A DNA stretch of 64,000 nt from Ensifer sp. IC4062 (GCF_020193575.1 NZ_JADYVD010000033.1:1-64000); one strand, 5' to 3'. Shown: positions 34,603 through 44,594, counted from the stretch's first letter. A program made the numbers and translations. Notes: generated by a model not told the origin, from the letters alone.

Positions 34603-35112
34603 ATGCCGCTAACCATGTACAAGCTTTCCGTACCCGCTTTCATCCGCGGCTTTTCCGCCATCAGTGGCTTGCTCGATAAGGCCGAAGCCTTCGCTTCGGA
34701 GAAGGACGTGCCGCTCGCTGATTTTTTCGAGGCTCGACTCGCCCCGGATATGCTGCCGCTCTCCGGACAGGTCCAGCGGGCGAGCGACACCAGCAAGAAC
34801 GCCATCGGACGGCTGACGACAATCGAAACGCCGCGTTTCCCGGACGAGGAGCGGAGCTTCGCAGAACTGCGCGAACGCATCACCAAGACAGTCGCATTCC
34901 TCGAAACGGTCCAACCCACCGATCTTGAAGGCAGCGAAAACCGCGAAGTGACGCTCAGCTTCCCCAACCTCAAAGTCACCTTCAGCGGCGAGGACTATCT
35001 CTTGAAGTTCGTGCTGCCGAACTTCTACTTCCACGTAACCACCGCGTATGACATCCTCCGCCACAAGGGCGTCCCGATCGGCAAGGCCGACTATATCCGC
35101 GGCCTCGATTGA
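34603..35112 (+). CDS. DUF1993 family protein
   Basis: A 169-residue protein of the DUF1993 family (DinB-like four-helix fold). Visible marks are the N-terminal Y-K-L-S-V-P-A-F-I-R-G-F and the C-terminal L-P-N-F-Y-F-H-V-T-T-A-Y-D-I-L-R-H-K-G-V-P-I-G-K, where the H-x3-Y pattern is the likely metal or ligand face. The start at 34603 matches the family; an upstream ATG at 34540 has no conserved extension. The function is unknown. Convergent with fhs. Confidence 0.88.
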   Translation: MPLTMYKLSVPAFIRGFSAISGLLDKAEAFASEKDVPLADFFEARLAPDMLPLSGQVQRASDTSKNAIGRLTTIETPRFPDEERSFAELRERITKTVAFLETVQPTDLEGSENREVTLSFPNLKVTFSGEDYLLKFVLPNFYFHVTTAYDILRHKGVPIGKADYIRGLD

Positions 35113-35190
35113 GCGCAGCGGAGCCGGGAGTCGATACCCCCTTCTGCCTGGCAGAGCGGGTGCGCGCCCGCCCTCGCCGTGATCCAAGGC

Positions 35191-36870
35191 TCAGAACAGC
35201 CCCTCGATCAGCCCCTCTTCATTGAGCCGTATCCTCTCCGAGGACGGGGCCTTCGGCAGCCCGGGCATCGTCATGATCTCGCCGGTGATCACGACGATGA
35301 AGCCGGCGCCGGCCGCAAGCCGCACCTCGCGGATCGGCACGGTGTGGCCGCTCGGCGCGCCGCGCAGGTTCGGGTCCGTCGAGAAGGAATATTGGGTCTT
35401 CGCCATGCAGATCGGCAGGTGGCCGTAGCCCTGGTCCTCCCAGGTCCGAAGCTGTTCTCGCACCAGCTTGTCGGCAATGACCTCGCTCGCGTGGTAGATG
35501 TCCTTGGCGATCGTCTCGATCTTCTGGAAGAGCGGCATGTCGTCCGGGTAAAGCGGTGAGAACTGCGAGTGGCCCGCATTCGCGAGGTCCACGACCTTGT
35601 GCGCGAGTTCCTCGATTCCTGCCGAACCCTCGGCCCAATGCTTACAGAGAACGGCTTCGGAACCGAGCGTCCTGACATAGTCCTTGATCGCCTGGATTTC
35701 GGCCTCGGTGTCGGAGGTGAAGTGGTTAATCGCAACGAGCACCGGAACGCCGAACTTCTTTACGTTCTGCACATGCCGCCCGAGATTGGCGCAACCCCTC
35801 TTGAGCGCTTCGATATTCTCTCGGCCCAGGTCCTCTTTCTTCACGCCGCCATTCATCTTGACCGCCCGGACGGTCGCGACCACGACTGCGGCGTCCGGCT
35901 TAAGGCCGGCCTTGCGGCATTTTATATCGAAGAATTTTTCGGCCCCGAGATCGGCACCGAAGCCGGCCTCGGTAACGACGTAGTCGGCGAGCTTCAGCGC
36001 CGTTGCCGTGGCGACGACCGAATTGCAGCCATGGGCGATATTGGCAAAGGGGCCGCCATGGACGAAGGCCGGGTTGTTCTCGAGCGTCTGCACCAAGTTC
36101 GGCTGCATCGCGTCCTTGAGCAGTACCGCCATCGCCCCGTCGGCCCTGATGTCGCGGGCGTAGACCGGGCTCTTGTCGCGGCGGTAGCCGATGATGATGC
36201 TGCCGAGCCGCTTTTCGAGATCCTTGATGTCCATCGCAAGGCAGAGGATCGCCATGACTTCCGAGGCGACAGTGATGTCGAAGCCGGTCTCGCGCGGGTA
36301 GCCGTTGGCGACGCCGCCGAGCGAACCGACGATCTGGCGCAGCGCCCGGTCGTTCATGTCCATCACGCGACGCCACGCGATGCGGCGAATGTCGATCGCC
36401 TGCTCGTTGCCCCAATAGATGTGGTTGTCGATCAGCGCCGCGAGCAGGTTGTGCGCCGCCGTGATGGCATGAAAATCGCCGGTAAAGTGAAGGTTGATGT
36501 CCTCCATCGGCACGACCTGGGCGTAGCCGCCGCCGGCCGCACCGCCCTTGCTGCCGAAGCAGGGGCCGAGCGATGCTTCACGGATACAGACGATCGTCTT
36601 CTTTCCGATGCGGTTGAGGCCGTCGCCGAGGCCGACGGTGGTCGTCGTCTTGCCTTCGCCGGCCGGCGTGGGATTGATCGCCGTCACCAGGATGAGCCGG
36701 CCGTTTCCGTTGTTCCGCTGCGCGGCGATGAATTCAGCGCTGACCTTGGCCTTATCGTGGCCGTAGGGTAGCAGGTGTTCCGACGGAATGCCGAGCTTTG
36801 CGCCGATCTCCTGTATCGGCTTCTTCTTTGCGGCGCGCGCGATCTCGATATCGGATTTGACCTCCGGCAT
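35191..36870 (-). CDS. fhs: Formate-tetrahydrofolate ligase
   Basis: A 559-residue enzyme making 10-formyl-THF from formate, THF and ATP for purine and formyl-Met synthesis or C1 recycling. The ATP-binding loop [10 protein letters not shown] at about residues 66-75, [11 protein letters not shown] and [13 protein letters not shown] are clear. The length is standard. It is the last gene before the uncharacterised AAA operon (92 bp upstream, same strand), but that gap suggests separate expression. Confidence 0.97.
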   Translation of the reverse strand: MPEVKSDIEIARAAKKKPIQEIGAKLGIPSEHLLPYGHDKAKVSAEFIAAQRNNGNGRLILVTAINPTPAGEGKTTTTVGLGDGLNRIGKKTIVCIREASLGPCFGSKGGAAGGGYAQVVPMEDINLHFTGDFHAITAAHNLLAALIDNHIYWGNEQAIDIRRIAWRRVMDMNDRALRQIVGSLGGVANGYPRETGFDITVASEVMAILCLAMDIKDLEKRLGSIIIGYRRDKSPVYARDIRADGAMAVLLKDAMQPNLVQTLENNPAFVHGGPFANIAHGCNSVVATATALKLADYVVTEAGFGADLGAEKFFDIKCRKAGLKPDAAVVVATVRAVKMNGGVKKEDLGRENIEALKRGCANLGRHVQNVKKFGVPVLVAINHFTSDTEAEIQAIKDYVRTLGSEAVLCKHWAEGSAGIEELAHKVVDLANAGHSQFSPLYPDDMPLFQKIETIAKDIYHASEVIADKLVREQLRTWEDQGYGHLPICMAKTQYSFSTDPNLRGAPSGHTVPIREVRLAAGAGFIVVITGEIMTMPGLPKAPSSERIRLNEEGLIEGLF

Positions 36871-36962
36871 GGCTGCTCCCCCTTTTATGGCACGCCCAAT
36901 CCGCCTCCTCCGCGAAAATGGGCAGGCTTCGTTTCTTCGTGCTTACGCTTGCACGCCGCGCA

Positions 36963-38189
36963 TCATCGAGCAAGGATATCGCGCATTTCCACCAGGTTGG
37001 ACCGGACGCGAAGGATGTAGAAGCCCATCGTCGCCAGATGCGTCGGCATGATCCAGCCATCCTCGCGGCCGTTCGAGATGATGAGCGGCTGGATGTTCAA
37101 GGCGCCGCGCAACTGCCGGATCGTCTCCGTCCAGATCGGCGTCAGACCGCGCTGCGCCACCACATTCTCGAAGTCGGCACCGGCCGCCGAAAGAATGCCG
37201 TAGTAGCCATAAAGCTGGCCGAAGGCGAACCAGAAGCGGTCGTCGGCACGCGTGTCGAACCAGCCGCCGTTGTGGAATTCGGAGCGTTCGCGGATGATCG
37301 CCGAGGTGTTGCCGAGGTCGTTGGCGATGCGGTCGAGGAACTCAACCATGTTGTCGGACCGCCCGTCGAAGATAGCCTCGCACCTGCCGAGCGAGACATT
37401 GAACTTCCTGAAATCGCGCATCGCCGCACGATAGAAGCTCGGCGTCGGTGTCTTGGGTCCGAACGGGTTGACGCCGAAATACCAGGTCTCCTCGTCGAAC
37501 TGGATGTTCCCGCGCGCGCTCTGCAGGTCGTTGTTGATGCCCGACGTGCCGCGGACGCGTCCAAGCGAATCCACGAGCTCGACCGAAGTGCGTCGTACCG
37601 CCTGGTTGATGCCGCGCTGGAATGACGCCTTGTTGTCGAGCCAGGGCGTGTCGTCCCAGTCGAGCCCGAAAAGGCCGAGCTTGTAGAGCAGCATCGAGGA
37701 TATCCAGGAATTCTGGTTGACGTTGAAGTCGATGAGATCGGCCGCAACGTCGACGATGGCCGAGGTCTGGCAAACCGTTCCCGCCGGCAGCTGCGCCACG
37801 GCCAGCGCCTCGGTCGTGTTGGCCTCGCCCGATGGACCGGTGGCGGCAGCCTGTGCGCCGGCGGCCCCTGCATTTGGCTGCCCCGGCGTTGTTGCGCCGG
37901 GACCGCTTACCGGCGACCCAGCCGGCACCTTGCGATCGGCAAGCTTATAACGATCGACATAGTCCGGATCGAAGTTGGTCCAGGCCTGTGTCTGCCAGAT
38001 GAAGTAGCCGTAGAAGAGGATAAGACCCAGCAGAACGAGGCCGATCGGGCCTTTGATAATCCAGCTTCTTGCCCGATACCAATTGCCGAGTGCAACGAAG
38101 GGCCAGAGGAGCCAGGCAACCGCGAGACCGATGCCACGGCCGATCGCCGTGAAAACCCGCTGGAAGAACGCAACGATCGGATCGAACAT
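36963..38189 (-). CDS. DUF2333 family membrane protein (fifth gene of AAA operon)
   Basis: A 408-residue inner-membrane protein with two N-terminal TM segments (about residues 18-38 and 47-66), an 80-120 Pro/Ala/Gly-rich linker and a C-terminal domain of about 270 residues that should be periplasmic or cytoplasmic depending on topology. The sequence fits the DUF2333 family, whose role is not known. It follows the 429-aa gene by 3 bp, so it belongs firmly to the operon and may be the membrane anchor or output of the AAA module. Confidence 0.82.
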   Translation of the reverse strand: MFDPIVAFFQRVFTAIGRGIGLAVAWLLWPFVALGNWYRARSWIIKGPIGLVLLGLILFYGYFIWQTQAWTNFDPDYVDRYKLADRKVPAGSPVSGPGATTPGQPNAGAAGAQAAATGPSGEANTTEALAVAQLPAGTVCQTSAIVDVAADLIDFNVNQNSWISSMLLYKLGLFGLDWDDTPWLDNKASFQRGINQAVRRTSVELVDSLGRVRGTSGINNDLQSARGNIQFDEETWYFGVNPFGPKTPTPSFYRAAMRDFRKFNVSLGRCEAIFDGRSDNMVEFLDRIANDLGNTSAIIRERSEFHNGGWFDTRADDRFWFAFGQLYGYYGILSAAGADFENVVAQRGLTPIWTETIRQLRGALNIQPLIISNGREDGWIMPTHLATMGFYILRVRSNLVEMRDILAR

Positions 38190-38192
38190 TTC

Positions 38193-39482
38193 CTATTCCT
38201 CTTTGAGACCGTAAAGCTTGTGGCGGAAAGCGGCCTTGTCCTTGAGATACGTGCTGGTCAATATCGCGACAACGTATTCCCGGAACTTTTCGCCGTAGTG
38301 CTCGTAGGCGCTATAGAATCCCTGCTTGTCGAACACGAAGCGGGAGACGAAATCGCGGGGGACGAGCTGTGAGATCAGACGGTTCACCAGCCATTGATCG
38401 GGATGCATCGGTGCCGCGCGCACGAGCAGGAAACGATGTTCCGGCGGGACCTCCGCCATGGTGATCGTGCCCGTTGCCGCGATCGTCCGGGCCATTTCCT
38501 GAAGAAAGGGGTAGGTTCCGTCGCGCGATACAAGCGCCGCGTTGCGGTGGATCCAGGTCTGCAGCCAGATCCGGTCGGCATTCATGAGATCGGCTGTCGG
38601 GTCGGCAGCGTTGATCAGCCCGCGAATGATCATCTCCGCCCGGTGCTGGAACAGCCCGGATTCCTGCACCCAGGAGGCCTGCGGCAGTTGCAGCCGGTTG
38701 GTACGGGCGAGAAATTCGTAGATGCGGGCGTGATCGTTGATGGCGATGTAGCTGACCTGCCATGGCCGCGACCGCCTGAACCCGGGCACTAAGGGATCGC
38801 AGATCACCGTCGTCGTCTTCTGGTCTAGGAAAACATAGACGCCGCCGAAGTGATTGGCCCAGAAGGCTTCATGGCGAAAAACGAGTTCGTTTGGCACCAG
38901 AGCGTTCTGTCGGATGTCGCCGGTCACTTTTGCCAGTTCCACCATCCGGTTCAGCATGGCGTCGTCGGCCCAGGCGGTCGGTACCTTCTTCAACCGGTCC
39001 ACCAGCTCTCTGAGCTCGGTTGCCTTGCCGAGCATGTCCTCCGCGGAAAGGACCCGGAAGCGAACCTCGTTGATCGACAGGAGGTCGTCGATGTCCTCAA
39101 TCACGGAAACCGAGTCCTCGATCTCGCCGTAGAGCGCATCCTTGATGGTCACCGCGTTGATCGCCCGGCTGTTGGCGTTGAAGAATTCATGCATCAGCGC
39201 CGCGGTGTTGGAAAAACTCGTATGGACGACGGGAAGGTCCGCCTGAGCCGGCGTCAGAATGATGAAACGCCGATTGACCCGGTTCGGGTCGAGATAATCG
39301 CGGTCCCCCAGTTCGTCGGCGATCTCCGGCGAGAAACCGGTCATGTCGATGCTGAAGTGATCGAGCGCGGTTGGCTTCAATCCGAGGCCTGCCAGCGCCT
39401 TGTTGTAACGCGCGACGAGATGCGGCTCCGATATGTCAAGTAACCGACCGCAGATCAACTCGGCTTCGAGGAGGCGTTTCAT
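38193..39482 (-). CDS. Uncharacterised protein (fourth gene of AAA operon)
   Basis: A 429-residue, soluble-looking protein with no signal peptide or TM helix that I can see. No catalytic motif is recognised. It has a regular spread of aromatic and acidic residues and segments such as V-I-E-D-I-D-D-L-L-S that may be helical. I believe similar proteins are annotated as DUF6638 in rhizobia, but that is from memory. It starts 49 bp after the AAA gene and is followed by DUF2333 at 3 bp. Confidence 0.75.
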   Translation of the reverse strand: MKRLLEAELICGRLLDISEPHLVARYNKALAGLGLKPTALDHFSIDMTGFSPEIADELGDRDYLDPNRVNRRFIILTPAQADLPVVHTSFSNTAALMHEFFNANSRAINAVTIKDALYGEIEDSVSVIEDIDDLLSINEVRFRVLSAEDMLGKATELRELVDRLKKVPTAWADDAMLNRMVELAKVTGDIRQNALVPNELVFRHEAFWANHFGGVYVFLDQKTTTVICDPLVPGFRRSRPWQVSYIAINDHARIYEFLARTNRLQLPQASWVQESGLFQHRAEMIIRGLINAADPTADLMNADRIWLQTWIHRNAALVSRDGTYPFLQEMARTIAATGTITMAEVPPEHRFLLVRAAPMHPDQWLVNRLISQLVPRDFVSRFVFDKQGFYSAYEHYGEKFREYVVAILTSTYLKDKAAFRHKLYGLKEE

Positions 39483-39531
39483 GCGGAAATGCTCCTCGCC
39501 GTGGCAACTGAGCGTTCGGGATCCTCTTCGC

Positions 39532-41448
39532 TCATGCCTGCCACCTGCCCTCGCGCTTCATGGTCTCGATTTCGCGGATCGCCTTTTCGCGCTGGCGTTC
39601 GCGCCGGATGATGTCGCCGACGGCGGCATCGTCCGACTTGTCGGTGTAGCGGAACTCGCTGTCGGCGTAGCGGTTGATTTCCTGCAGCACCATCTCGATC
39701 GTGATCGGGCCGCGCAACTCCTCGATCATCGCCTTCTTCTCGTCGTAGGACTTGTGCATGAAGGCGGCGGCATCCTTGAACCAGTCGTCCGGGAGCTCGA
39801 CGTCCATCGCCCGCATCTTGATCGCATCGGTGATGTTCCTGATCGCGCGGCCGGTAAAGCGCGGCTCGGCCTCCTTGATCATGTGCAGATAGGCGCCGAC
39901 GTCGGCGAGCGTGGCAATCTTGCCCCTTTCCTTCTCATAACGCTCCCAAACGGTAGCAAGCCCCTCTTCCTGCGGCCGCGAATGGGCCGCATAGGACTGC
40001 GAGACCGCGCGCTTGATCTCCTGACCTGCGTAAAGATCATGCTCACCAAGCGGAATCTTGTGGTTCTTGCCGACAAGCAGCGCGAAAATATCGATATAGT
40101 CGTCCTCTGTCTGAGGCCCGTCGACGAGCCAGCGCGCGCCCGCGCGTTGACGCAGCGCGTCATCGACGTTCTCCGGGTAGTTCGAGAACATGCCGAAGGT
40201 GCAGTTGCCGCGCACCACGGTAGAAGCACCGGCAAAACTCTCCATCAGCACCGCCGTCACCTCATGCTGGCCGGCCGAAGCGCGATCGTCGGAACGCCTC
40301 GCCGCCACCTGATCGACATCGTCGATCGTGCCGAAGCCGATCGCCCGAGGATTGGTGACGTTGTTGACGAATTCCTTGCAGTTCTGGCCAGACTTGCCCT
40401 GGTAGGAGGAAATCTGGTCGACGCCGAAATTCTCGTAATGGAAAGCGTAGCCGGCAACGCCGCAGTAATCGTGGAGCATCCCGGCCAGCATCTGAATGAG
40501 AATGGTCTTGCCAGTGCCCGGCATGCCGTCGCCGATGAAGGTGAAGAGAAAGCCGCCAAGTTCGACGAAGGGATTCATCTGCCGGTCGAAGTCGTAGGCC
40601 ATCAGCATCTTGGCAAGCTTCAGCGCCTGGTACTTCGCAATGTGGTTGCCGATGATTTCCTCGGGTTTCTTGAAGGTCATCACCAGCGGCTTGCGCTTCT
40701 GCCCCGGCGCAATGTCGAAACCGTTCAGATTGAAGTCGTCCTGGTCGAGCCGGATATGGACGTTTTCGAAGCTCTGGAGGCCGGTGAACCGCGCTTTGCG
40801 GGCGATCAGGCCTTCGATCGCGACGCGTGAAAAGGCGCGCGTGCGGGCCGTCAGTGCAAGATCATCCGGCGCACCGGCAATGCTGCGGTCGAGCGCAGCG
40901 ACCATGCTCTTCAGTGTATCTTGGGGCGTATCAAAGAGAGAGTCCGGCTCTGCGGCATCCTCGACCGGTTCGCCTTCGCCCTGCAGGGTCGCACCCAAAT
41001 AGGCAGCGAGCGTAAACGCGGCGACATAGGCGGCGGCCGAAAGCAGCGTCTTGAAATGGCCCGCCTCTTCGCCGCCGAGCGGCGCTGTGGCGTTGCGCGC
41101 CTGCAATTGCTCGAGATTTGTCTGCCGCGCAAAGACGTCGGCGACGGCAAGCGCCACCTGAATGCCGCGGCGCGTACGGTAGAGGACGGCATGCTGGGCC
41201 GGCGACAACAGCGGATCGGCGCCGCGCACCGACTGGATCGTACGTTGAAGCTCAACCTCTCGCGTGCGGCGCTGGCCGGCGGTCGAAACGGTCGAGACAA
41301 AGCGACGGCCGGTGCCCGCGAGCGGCGTCCCCGCTGATGCGTCGTCCCGTTCGAGGATGACTAGCTTGGTGACAAGGCTCTGGGCTATCGCCTGATGCTT
41401 GGCGATCTCGTCCTCGTGCAGCGTCGTCAGGCCGGTATTCAGCGTCAT
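39532..41448 (-). CDS. AAA+ ATPase (third gene of uncharacterised operon)
   Basis: A 638-residue ATPase. The N-terminal 290 residues are novel and include a hydrophobic stretch at about 132-152 (A-A-A-Y-V-A-A-F-T-L-A-A-Y) that could touch the membrane. The AAA domain follows: Walker A G-M-P-G-T-G-K-T at about 308-315, Walker B-like F-G-T-I-D-D-V-D at about 371-378, sensor-1 Asn in F-S-N-Y-P-E-N and arginine candidates in R-Q-R-A-G-A-R at about 420-435. The Walker B ends D-D-V-D rather than D-E. The ATG at 41448 is preferred to a TTG six bases earlier. It is 2 bp from the preceding gene. Confidence 0.88.
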   Translation of the reverse strand: MTLNTGLTTLHEDEIAKHQAIAQSLVTKLVILERDDASAGTPLAGTGRRFVSTVSTAGQRRTREVELQRTIQSVRGADPLLSPAQHAVLYRTRRGIQVALAVADVFARQTNLEQLQARNATAPLGGEEAGHFKTLLSAAAYVAAFTLAAYLGATLQGEGEPVEDAAEPDSLFDTPQDTLKSMVAALDRSIAGAPDDLALTARTRAFSRVAIEGLIARKARFTGLQSFENVHIRLDQDDFNLNGFDIAPGQKRKPLVMTFKKPEEIIGNHIAKYQALKLAKMLMAYDFDRQMNPFVELGGFLFTFIGDGMPGTGKTILIQMLAGMLHDYCGVAGYAFHYENFGVDQISSYQGKSGQNCKEFVNNVTNPRAIGFGTIDDVDQVAARRSDDRASAGQHEVTAVLMESFAGASTVVRGNCTFGMFSNYPENVDDALRQRAGARWLVDGPQTEDDYIDIFALLVGKNHKIPLGEHDLYAGQEIKRAVSQSYAAHSRPQEEGLATVWERYEKERGKIATLADVGAYLHMIKEAEPRFTGRAIRNITDAIKMRAMDVELPDDWFKDAAAFMHKSYDEKKAMIEELRGPITIEMVLQEINRYADSEFRYTDKSDDAAVGDIIRRERQREKAIREIETMKREGRWQA

Positions 41449-41450
41449 GG

Positions 41451-42599
41451 TCAAACCTCGCTCACCACCTGGTTGCCGGAAATCACGTGCACCTTGTAGT
41501 CTCCGAAGACCTCACGCGCCTCGCCCTCGGCGTAAAGCGCCTGATAGGCGTCGTGCGGCACGAGTGCGTGCTTTTCATAGGAGCTGACGCCCATCCGGGC
41601 AGCCTCAAGGTTGTCTGTGTCTATGTGGAATTCCTCCTGCGCTGGAGTCGAGGACCAGAAGCCGCGCTCCGCAGGACGTTCGGCCTTGGAGAAGACCTCC
41701 TGCACCGTCCAGGTCAAAAGCCAGGCATTCTCGGCCTTGCGCACCTTCGAGAGGATATCGTTGATCCTGGCGTTGTTCTCGGTGATCCCGGCCGAATAGA
41801 ACGGGCCGAGCACAATGCGCCGAAGCTGTTTCGGGTGAAGTTCCGGAAAATCCTTGTCGAGATTGGTCGCGATCGTCACCGGCGTCAGCGAATAGGCGCT
41901 GTTCTTCGAGGCGAAGTCATCGAAGCGGCTAGCGAGGTCAGGGTTGAGAAGGCCGCCGACCGGCAGCGGAATCTCGACATCCGGATTGAGCTTGCCGTCA
42001 CGGGTGACCAGCATCTCGACGATGTTTTCCGATGAATCCTCGATCGTCGCCATGTAGACCATGGGGAGTGTCTGGGTACCATCGAACGCGCCCCAGGAGA
42101 CGACGTAATAGGGCCGCATCGTCTTCGTGTTGACGGCGACCCGGATCGTCTCCGGCAGGATGAAGGGCGAGAAGATTTCGCCCTTGCCGATCTGCTCGAG
42201 ATAGAGTCTTTCCGCCATGCGGGCTTGCAGCGCCTCGGGAAAGGCCTTCTGCCTGAGGATGAAGTCGGCCATTTCCTCGCGCAGCGCATCGGCAGGAGGA
42301 ACGCTCGCCAGACGCTTTTCCGCACTCTGCCGGTCGTTTTCCAACTCGAGAACGTTCTGGAACACCGGGAAGCCGCTTTCGGCGCGCGAAATCCGGAACC
42401 GCTCTACGAAGCCGATGCGGTTTTCCCAGCACGCGATCGAAGCCTTCAGACGGGCGAGATAGGGAACGACGATCTCCCCGACCACCGTGTCCTGGTAGAG
42501 CGGAGAGTTGCGGTCGCCGAGGAACAGTTCGAGCCCCGCCAGCGCGGACCGGATGGAACTGAAATATTGCCGTACGGCTGCGGATGCGGCGGTGTTCAT
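41451..42599 (-). CDS. Uncharacterised protein (second gene of AAA operon)
   Basis: A 382-residue cytoplasmic-looking protein. The N-terminal 130 residues are helical with charged heptads (L-E-N-D-R-Q-S-A-E-K-R-L), the remainder mixes beta-like segments (V-A-V-N-T-K-T-M-R-P-Y-Y-V-V-S-W). No known motif is recognised. The gene ends 2 bp before the AAA start, so the two are translated together and may form a complex. Confidence 0.72.
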   Translation of the reverse strand: MNTAASAAVRQYFSSIRSALAGLELFLGDRNSPLYQDTVVGEIVVPYLARLKASIACWENRIGFVERFRISRAESGFPVFQNVLELENDRQSAEKRLASVPPADALREEMADFILRQKAFPEALQARMAERLYLEQIGKGEIFSPFILPETIRVAVNTKTMRPYYVVSWGAFDGTQTLPMVYMATIEDSSENIVEMLVTRDGKLNPDVEIPLPVGGLLNPDLASRFDDFASKNSAYSLTPVTIATNLDKDFPELHPKQLRRIVLGPFYSAGITENNARINDILSKVRKAENAWLLTWTVQEVFSKAERPAERGFWSSTPAQEEFHIDTDNLEAARMGVSSYEKHALVPHDAYQALYAEGEAREVFGDYKVHVISGNQVVSEV

Positions 42600-42660
42600 G
42601 CCTAGTCCCTCGGCAGGCGCCGAAAGGTGGTCGGAAATCTGGTCATTGCCGCCTTGCCGA

Positions 42661-43749
42661 TCACTGCTTCACGTAGTTTGCCGCATTGTGCTTGTCCATC
42701 ACCGTTTGGAAGCGACGGGCGAAGGCGTCGTCGGCAAGCTTCTTACGCCGCTGAATATCCTGCGTCGCGAGCATGTTCTTTTCATGCATTTCGAGCAGGT
42801 CGCCGATGTGTCGCTGCGCCGCCGCGCCGATGCCGGCCATAGTCTCTTCGGCCGCGGTGTCGACCTGGCTGCCAAGCGTGTTGATCTTGTGGGCAACATC
42901 CTGCTGCGCTGCCGTCTTCAATGAGTCCTCCAGCGACTTGTAGAGCACGATGCGCTGTTCGGTATCGATCGTCAGCTTGTTGATCAGCGTATTCTGTGCG
43001 GCGATCTGATTGTTGAGCGAATCGACGAAGGTCTGGAACATCGACGTGTATCGCTCGAGTGTCTGGCTCTCTGCGAGCAGCTCCTGCTCCTTCGCCTGCT
43101 TCTCGTTATATTCGGTCGCGAGCGTCGAGCGCTCGCCCTCCAGTTCCGTTCTCGTCTTCTGGTCGGTCGAGGCCGCGATCCTGTTCTCGATGTCGAGCAA
43201 CAGGGGATTTAGCTCCTCGATGCGCTTCTGCGTCTCCTCAAGCGCTGCCATCGTCCCCTTGCGGCGGTCGATCACCTTGATGAGGCTCTGCTCGGAGGTC
43301 TTGTAACGCTGGTCGAGGATCGCTCTCTGGTCCTTGAGGATGCCGACGATGGTGTCGGACTTGACGAGAAGTTCCTGCAGGTTGCCGGCAAGCGACATGT
43401 TGCGCACGCGATCGGTCCGCAGGCGCTGCATCTTCTGCTTAGAGAACATGCCGATGAATTTCTCGTAGCCGGTATAGCTCTTCATGCTTTCGAATTCGGA
43501 GCCGAAGACGTTGGTTGCATCTTCGAGTCCGATGATCAGATCGGCGATATTGGCTTCCATCACCTTCTGCTGCTTGATCACGTCCTGGATGCGGGCGTTC
43601 TCGATGTCGAAATTGACGTCGCCGAGTTTGGTGTCGGCCTTGGCGAACTGGTCGAGAACAACGCCAGATTGCTCAAGCTTGCCGCGCATCTCCTGGACGA
43701 CATTCTTCGTCTTTTCGATTTCCGCGTCAAAATTCTGAAGAGTCGCCAT
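42661..43749 (-). CDS. Long coiled-coil protein (first gene of AAA operon)
   Basis: A 362-residue protein made almost wholly of heptad-like helices rich in Lys, Glu, Gln and Leu (for example E-E-T-Q-K-R-I-E-E-L and E-Y-N-E-K-Q-A-K-E-Q-E-L-L). It has no signal peptide or TM helix. It broadly resembles TelA/PspA-type helical proteins in composition, but no specific family is recognised. The ATG at 43749 is chosen because AAAGGGGGG AAGG lies just before it; the next in-frame start is nine codons higher. It is probably an oligomer acted on by the AAA protein. Confidence 0.78.
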   Translation of the reverse strand: MATLQNFDAEIEKTKNVVQEMRGKLEQSGVVLDQFAKADTKLGDVNFDIENARIQDVIKQQKVMEANIADLIIGLEDATNVFGSEFESMKSYTGYEKFIGMFSKQKMQRLRTDRVRNMSLAGNLQELLVKSDTIVGILKDQRAILDQRYKTSEQSLIKVIDRRKGTMAALEETQKRIEELNPLLLDIENRIAASTDQKTRTELEGERSTLATEYNEKQAKEQELLAESQTLERYTSMFQTFVDSLNNQIAAQNTLINKLTIDTEQRIVLYKSLEDSLKTAAQQDVAHKINTLGSQVDTAAEETMAGIGAAAQRHIGDLLEMHEKNMLATQDIQRRKKLADDAFARRFQTVMDKHNAANYVKQ

Positions 43750-43835
43750 GCCTTCCCCCCCTTTAATCCGGCCCATTGATCGGGACAGTCACCCGCATCG
43801 GCGTGCCGAATTTATTCAGCCTTCGATTGCAGTTA

Positions 43836-43864
43836 TATAAAGGATGTTTGGTCGGTTAGGACAA
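43836..43864 (-). promoter_or_regulatory. Candidate promoter of the five-gene AAA operon
   Basis: On the minus strand -35 TTGTCC (43864-43859), a 17-bp spacer and -10 TTTATA (43841-43836). It would give a leader of about 80 nt. No binding site for a known regulator is obvious nearby. Confidence 0.45.
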
Positions 43865-43987
43865 GTATAGCACAAGGCTTTTTCACGCGGGTCGTCGAAC
43901 GGAGGCGAGCAATCGCGGCAATCGTCTATGTGCAGCCGAAGTGTCGTTGAAACGGGCGATCCCTATCAGCAATTTCTGCAGGCTTCT

Positions 43988-44575
43988 TCAGGCGTCGCGC
44001 ATCCGGTCTTCCCAGTGACGACGGCAATAGGAAACGTATTTCTCGTTGCCGCCGACATCCACCTGCGCGCCCTCGCGCACAAGGTTTCCGGCGCCGTCGA
44101 GTCGCACGACCATGGTCGCCTTGCGCCCGCAATGGCAGATCGTCCTGACCTCACGCAGCTCGTCCGCGATCGCGAGCAGCGCCATCGAACCGGGAAAAAG
44201 CTTGCCCTGGAAGTCGGTTCTGAGGCCATAGGCCATCACGGGAATGCCGAGGCGGTCGGCAACGCGCGCAAGCTGCCAGACCTGACCTTCGCCGAGGAAT
44301 TGCGCCTCGTCCACGAAGACACAGGCGATATCGCCGGAACCGTCTGCGTTCAGGCGTTCGACAAGGGCGTAGAGATCGTCGTCGCCGCTGAACGGGATCG
44401 CGTCCGCTGCCAACCCGATGCGCGATGAGATGCGGCCGGTTCCGGCGCGGTCGTCGAACGCGGCGATCAGCATGAGGACGCGCATGCCCCGCTCCTGGTA
44501 GTTATAGGAGGCCTGCAGCAACAGCGTGCTCTTGCCGGCATTCATCGTCGCATAGCTGAAATAGAGTTTGGCCAT
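43988..44575 (-). CDS. tdk: Thymidine kinase (type II)
   Basis: A 195-residue kinase phosphorylating thymidine with ATP. Walker A is N-A-G-K-S at about residues 11-15, Walker B is F-V-D-E-A-Q-F-L, and zinc ligands are seen as C-H-C-G and Y-C-R-R-H. Start at 44575 (MAKLYFSYATMNAGKS) is the family N-terminus; an ATG at 44623 would add 16 unrelated residues. It is divergent from choX. Confidence 0.95.
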   Translation of the reverse strand: MAKLYFSYATMNAGKSTLLLQASYNYQERGMRVLMLIAAFDDRAGTGRISSRIGLAADAIPFSGDDDLYALVERLNADGSGDIACVFVDEAQFLGEGQVWQLARVADRLGIPVMAYGLRTDFQGKLFPGSMALLAIADELREVRTICHCGRKATMVVRLDGAGNLVREGAQVDVGGNEKYVSYCRRHWEDRMRDA

Positions 44576-44594
44576 ATTCCCCGTCTCCGGACTT

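Noticed and set aside
39433-40830. Long plus-strand frame opposite the AAA ATPase gene
   Set aside because: Codon-position shadow; Walker motifs are on the minus strand only.
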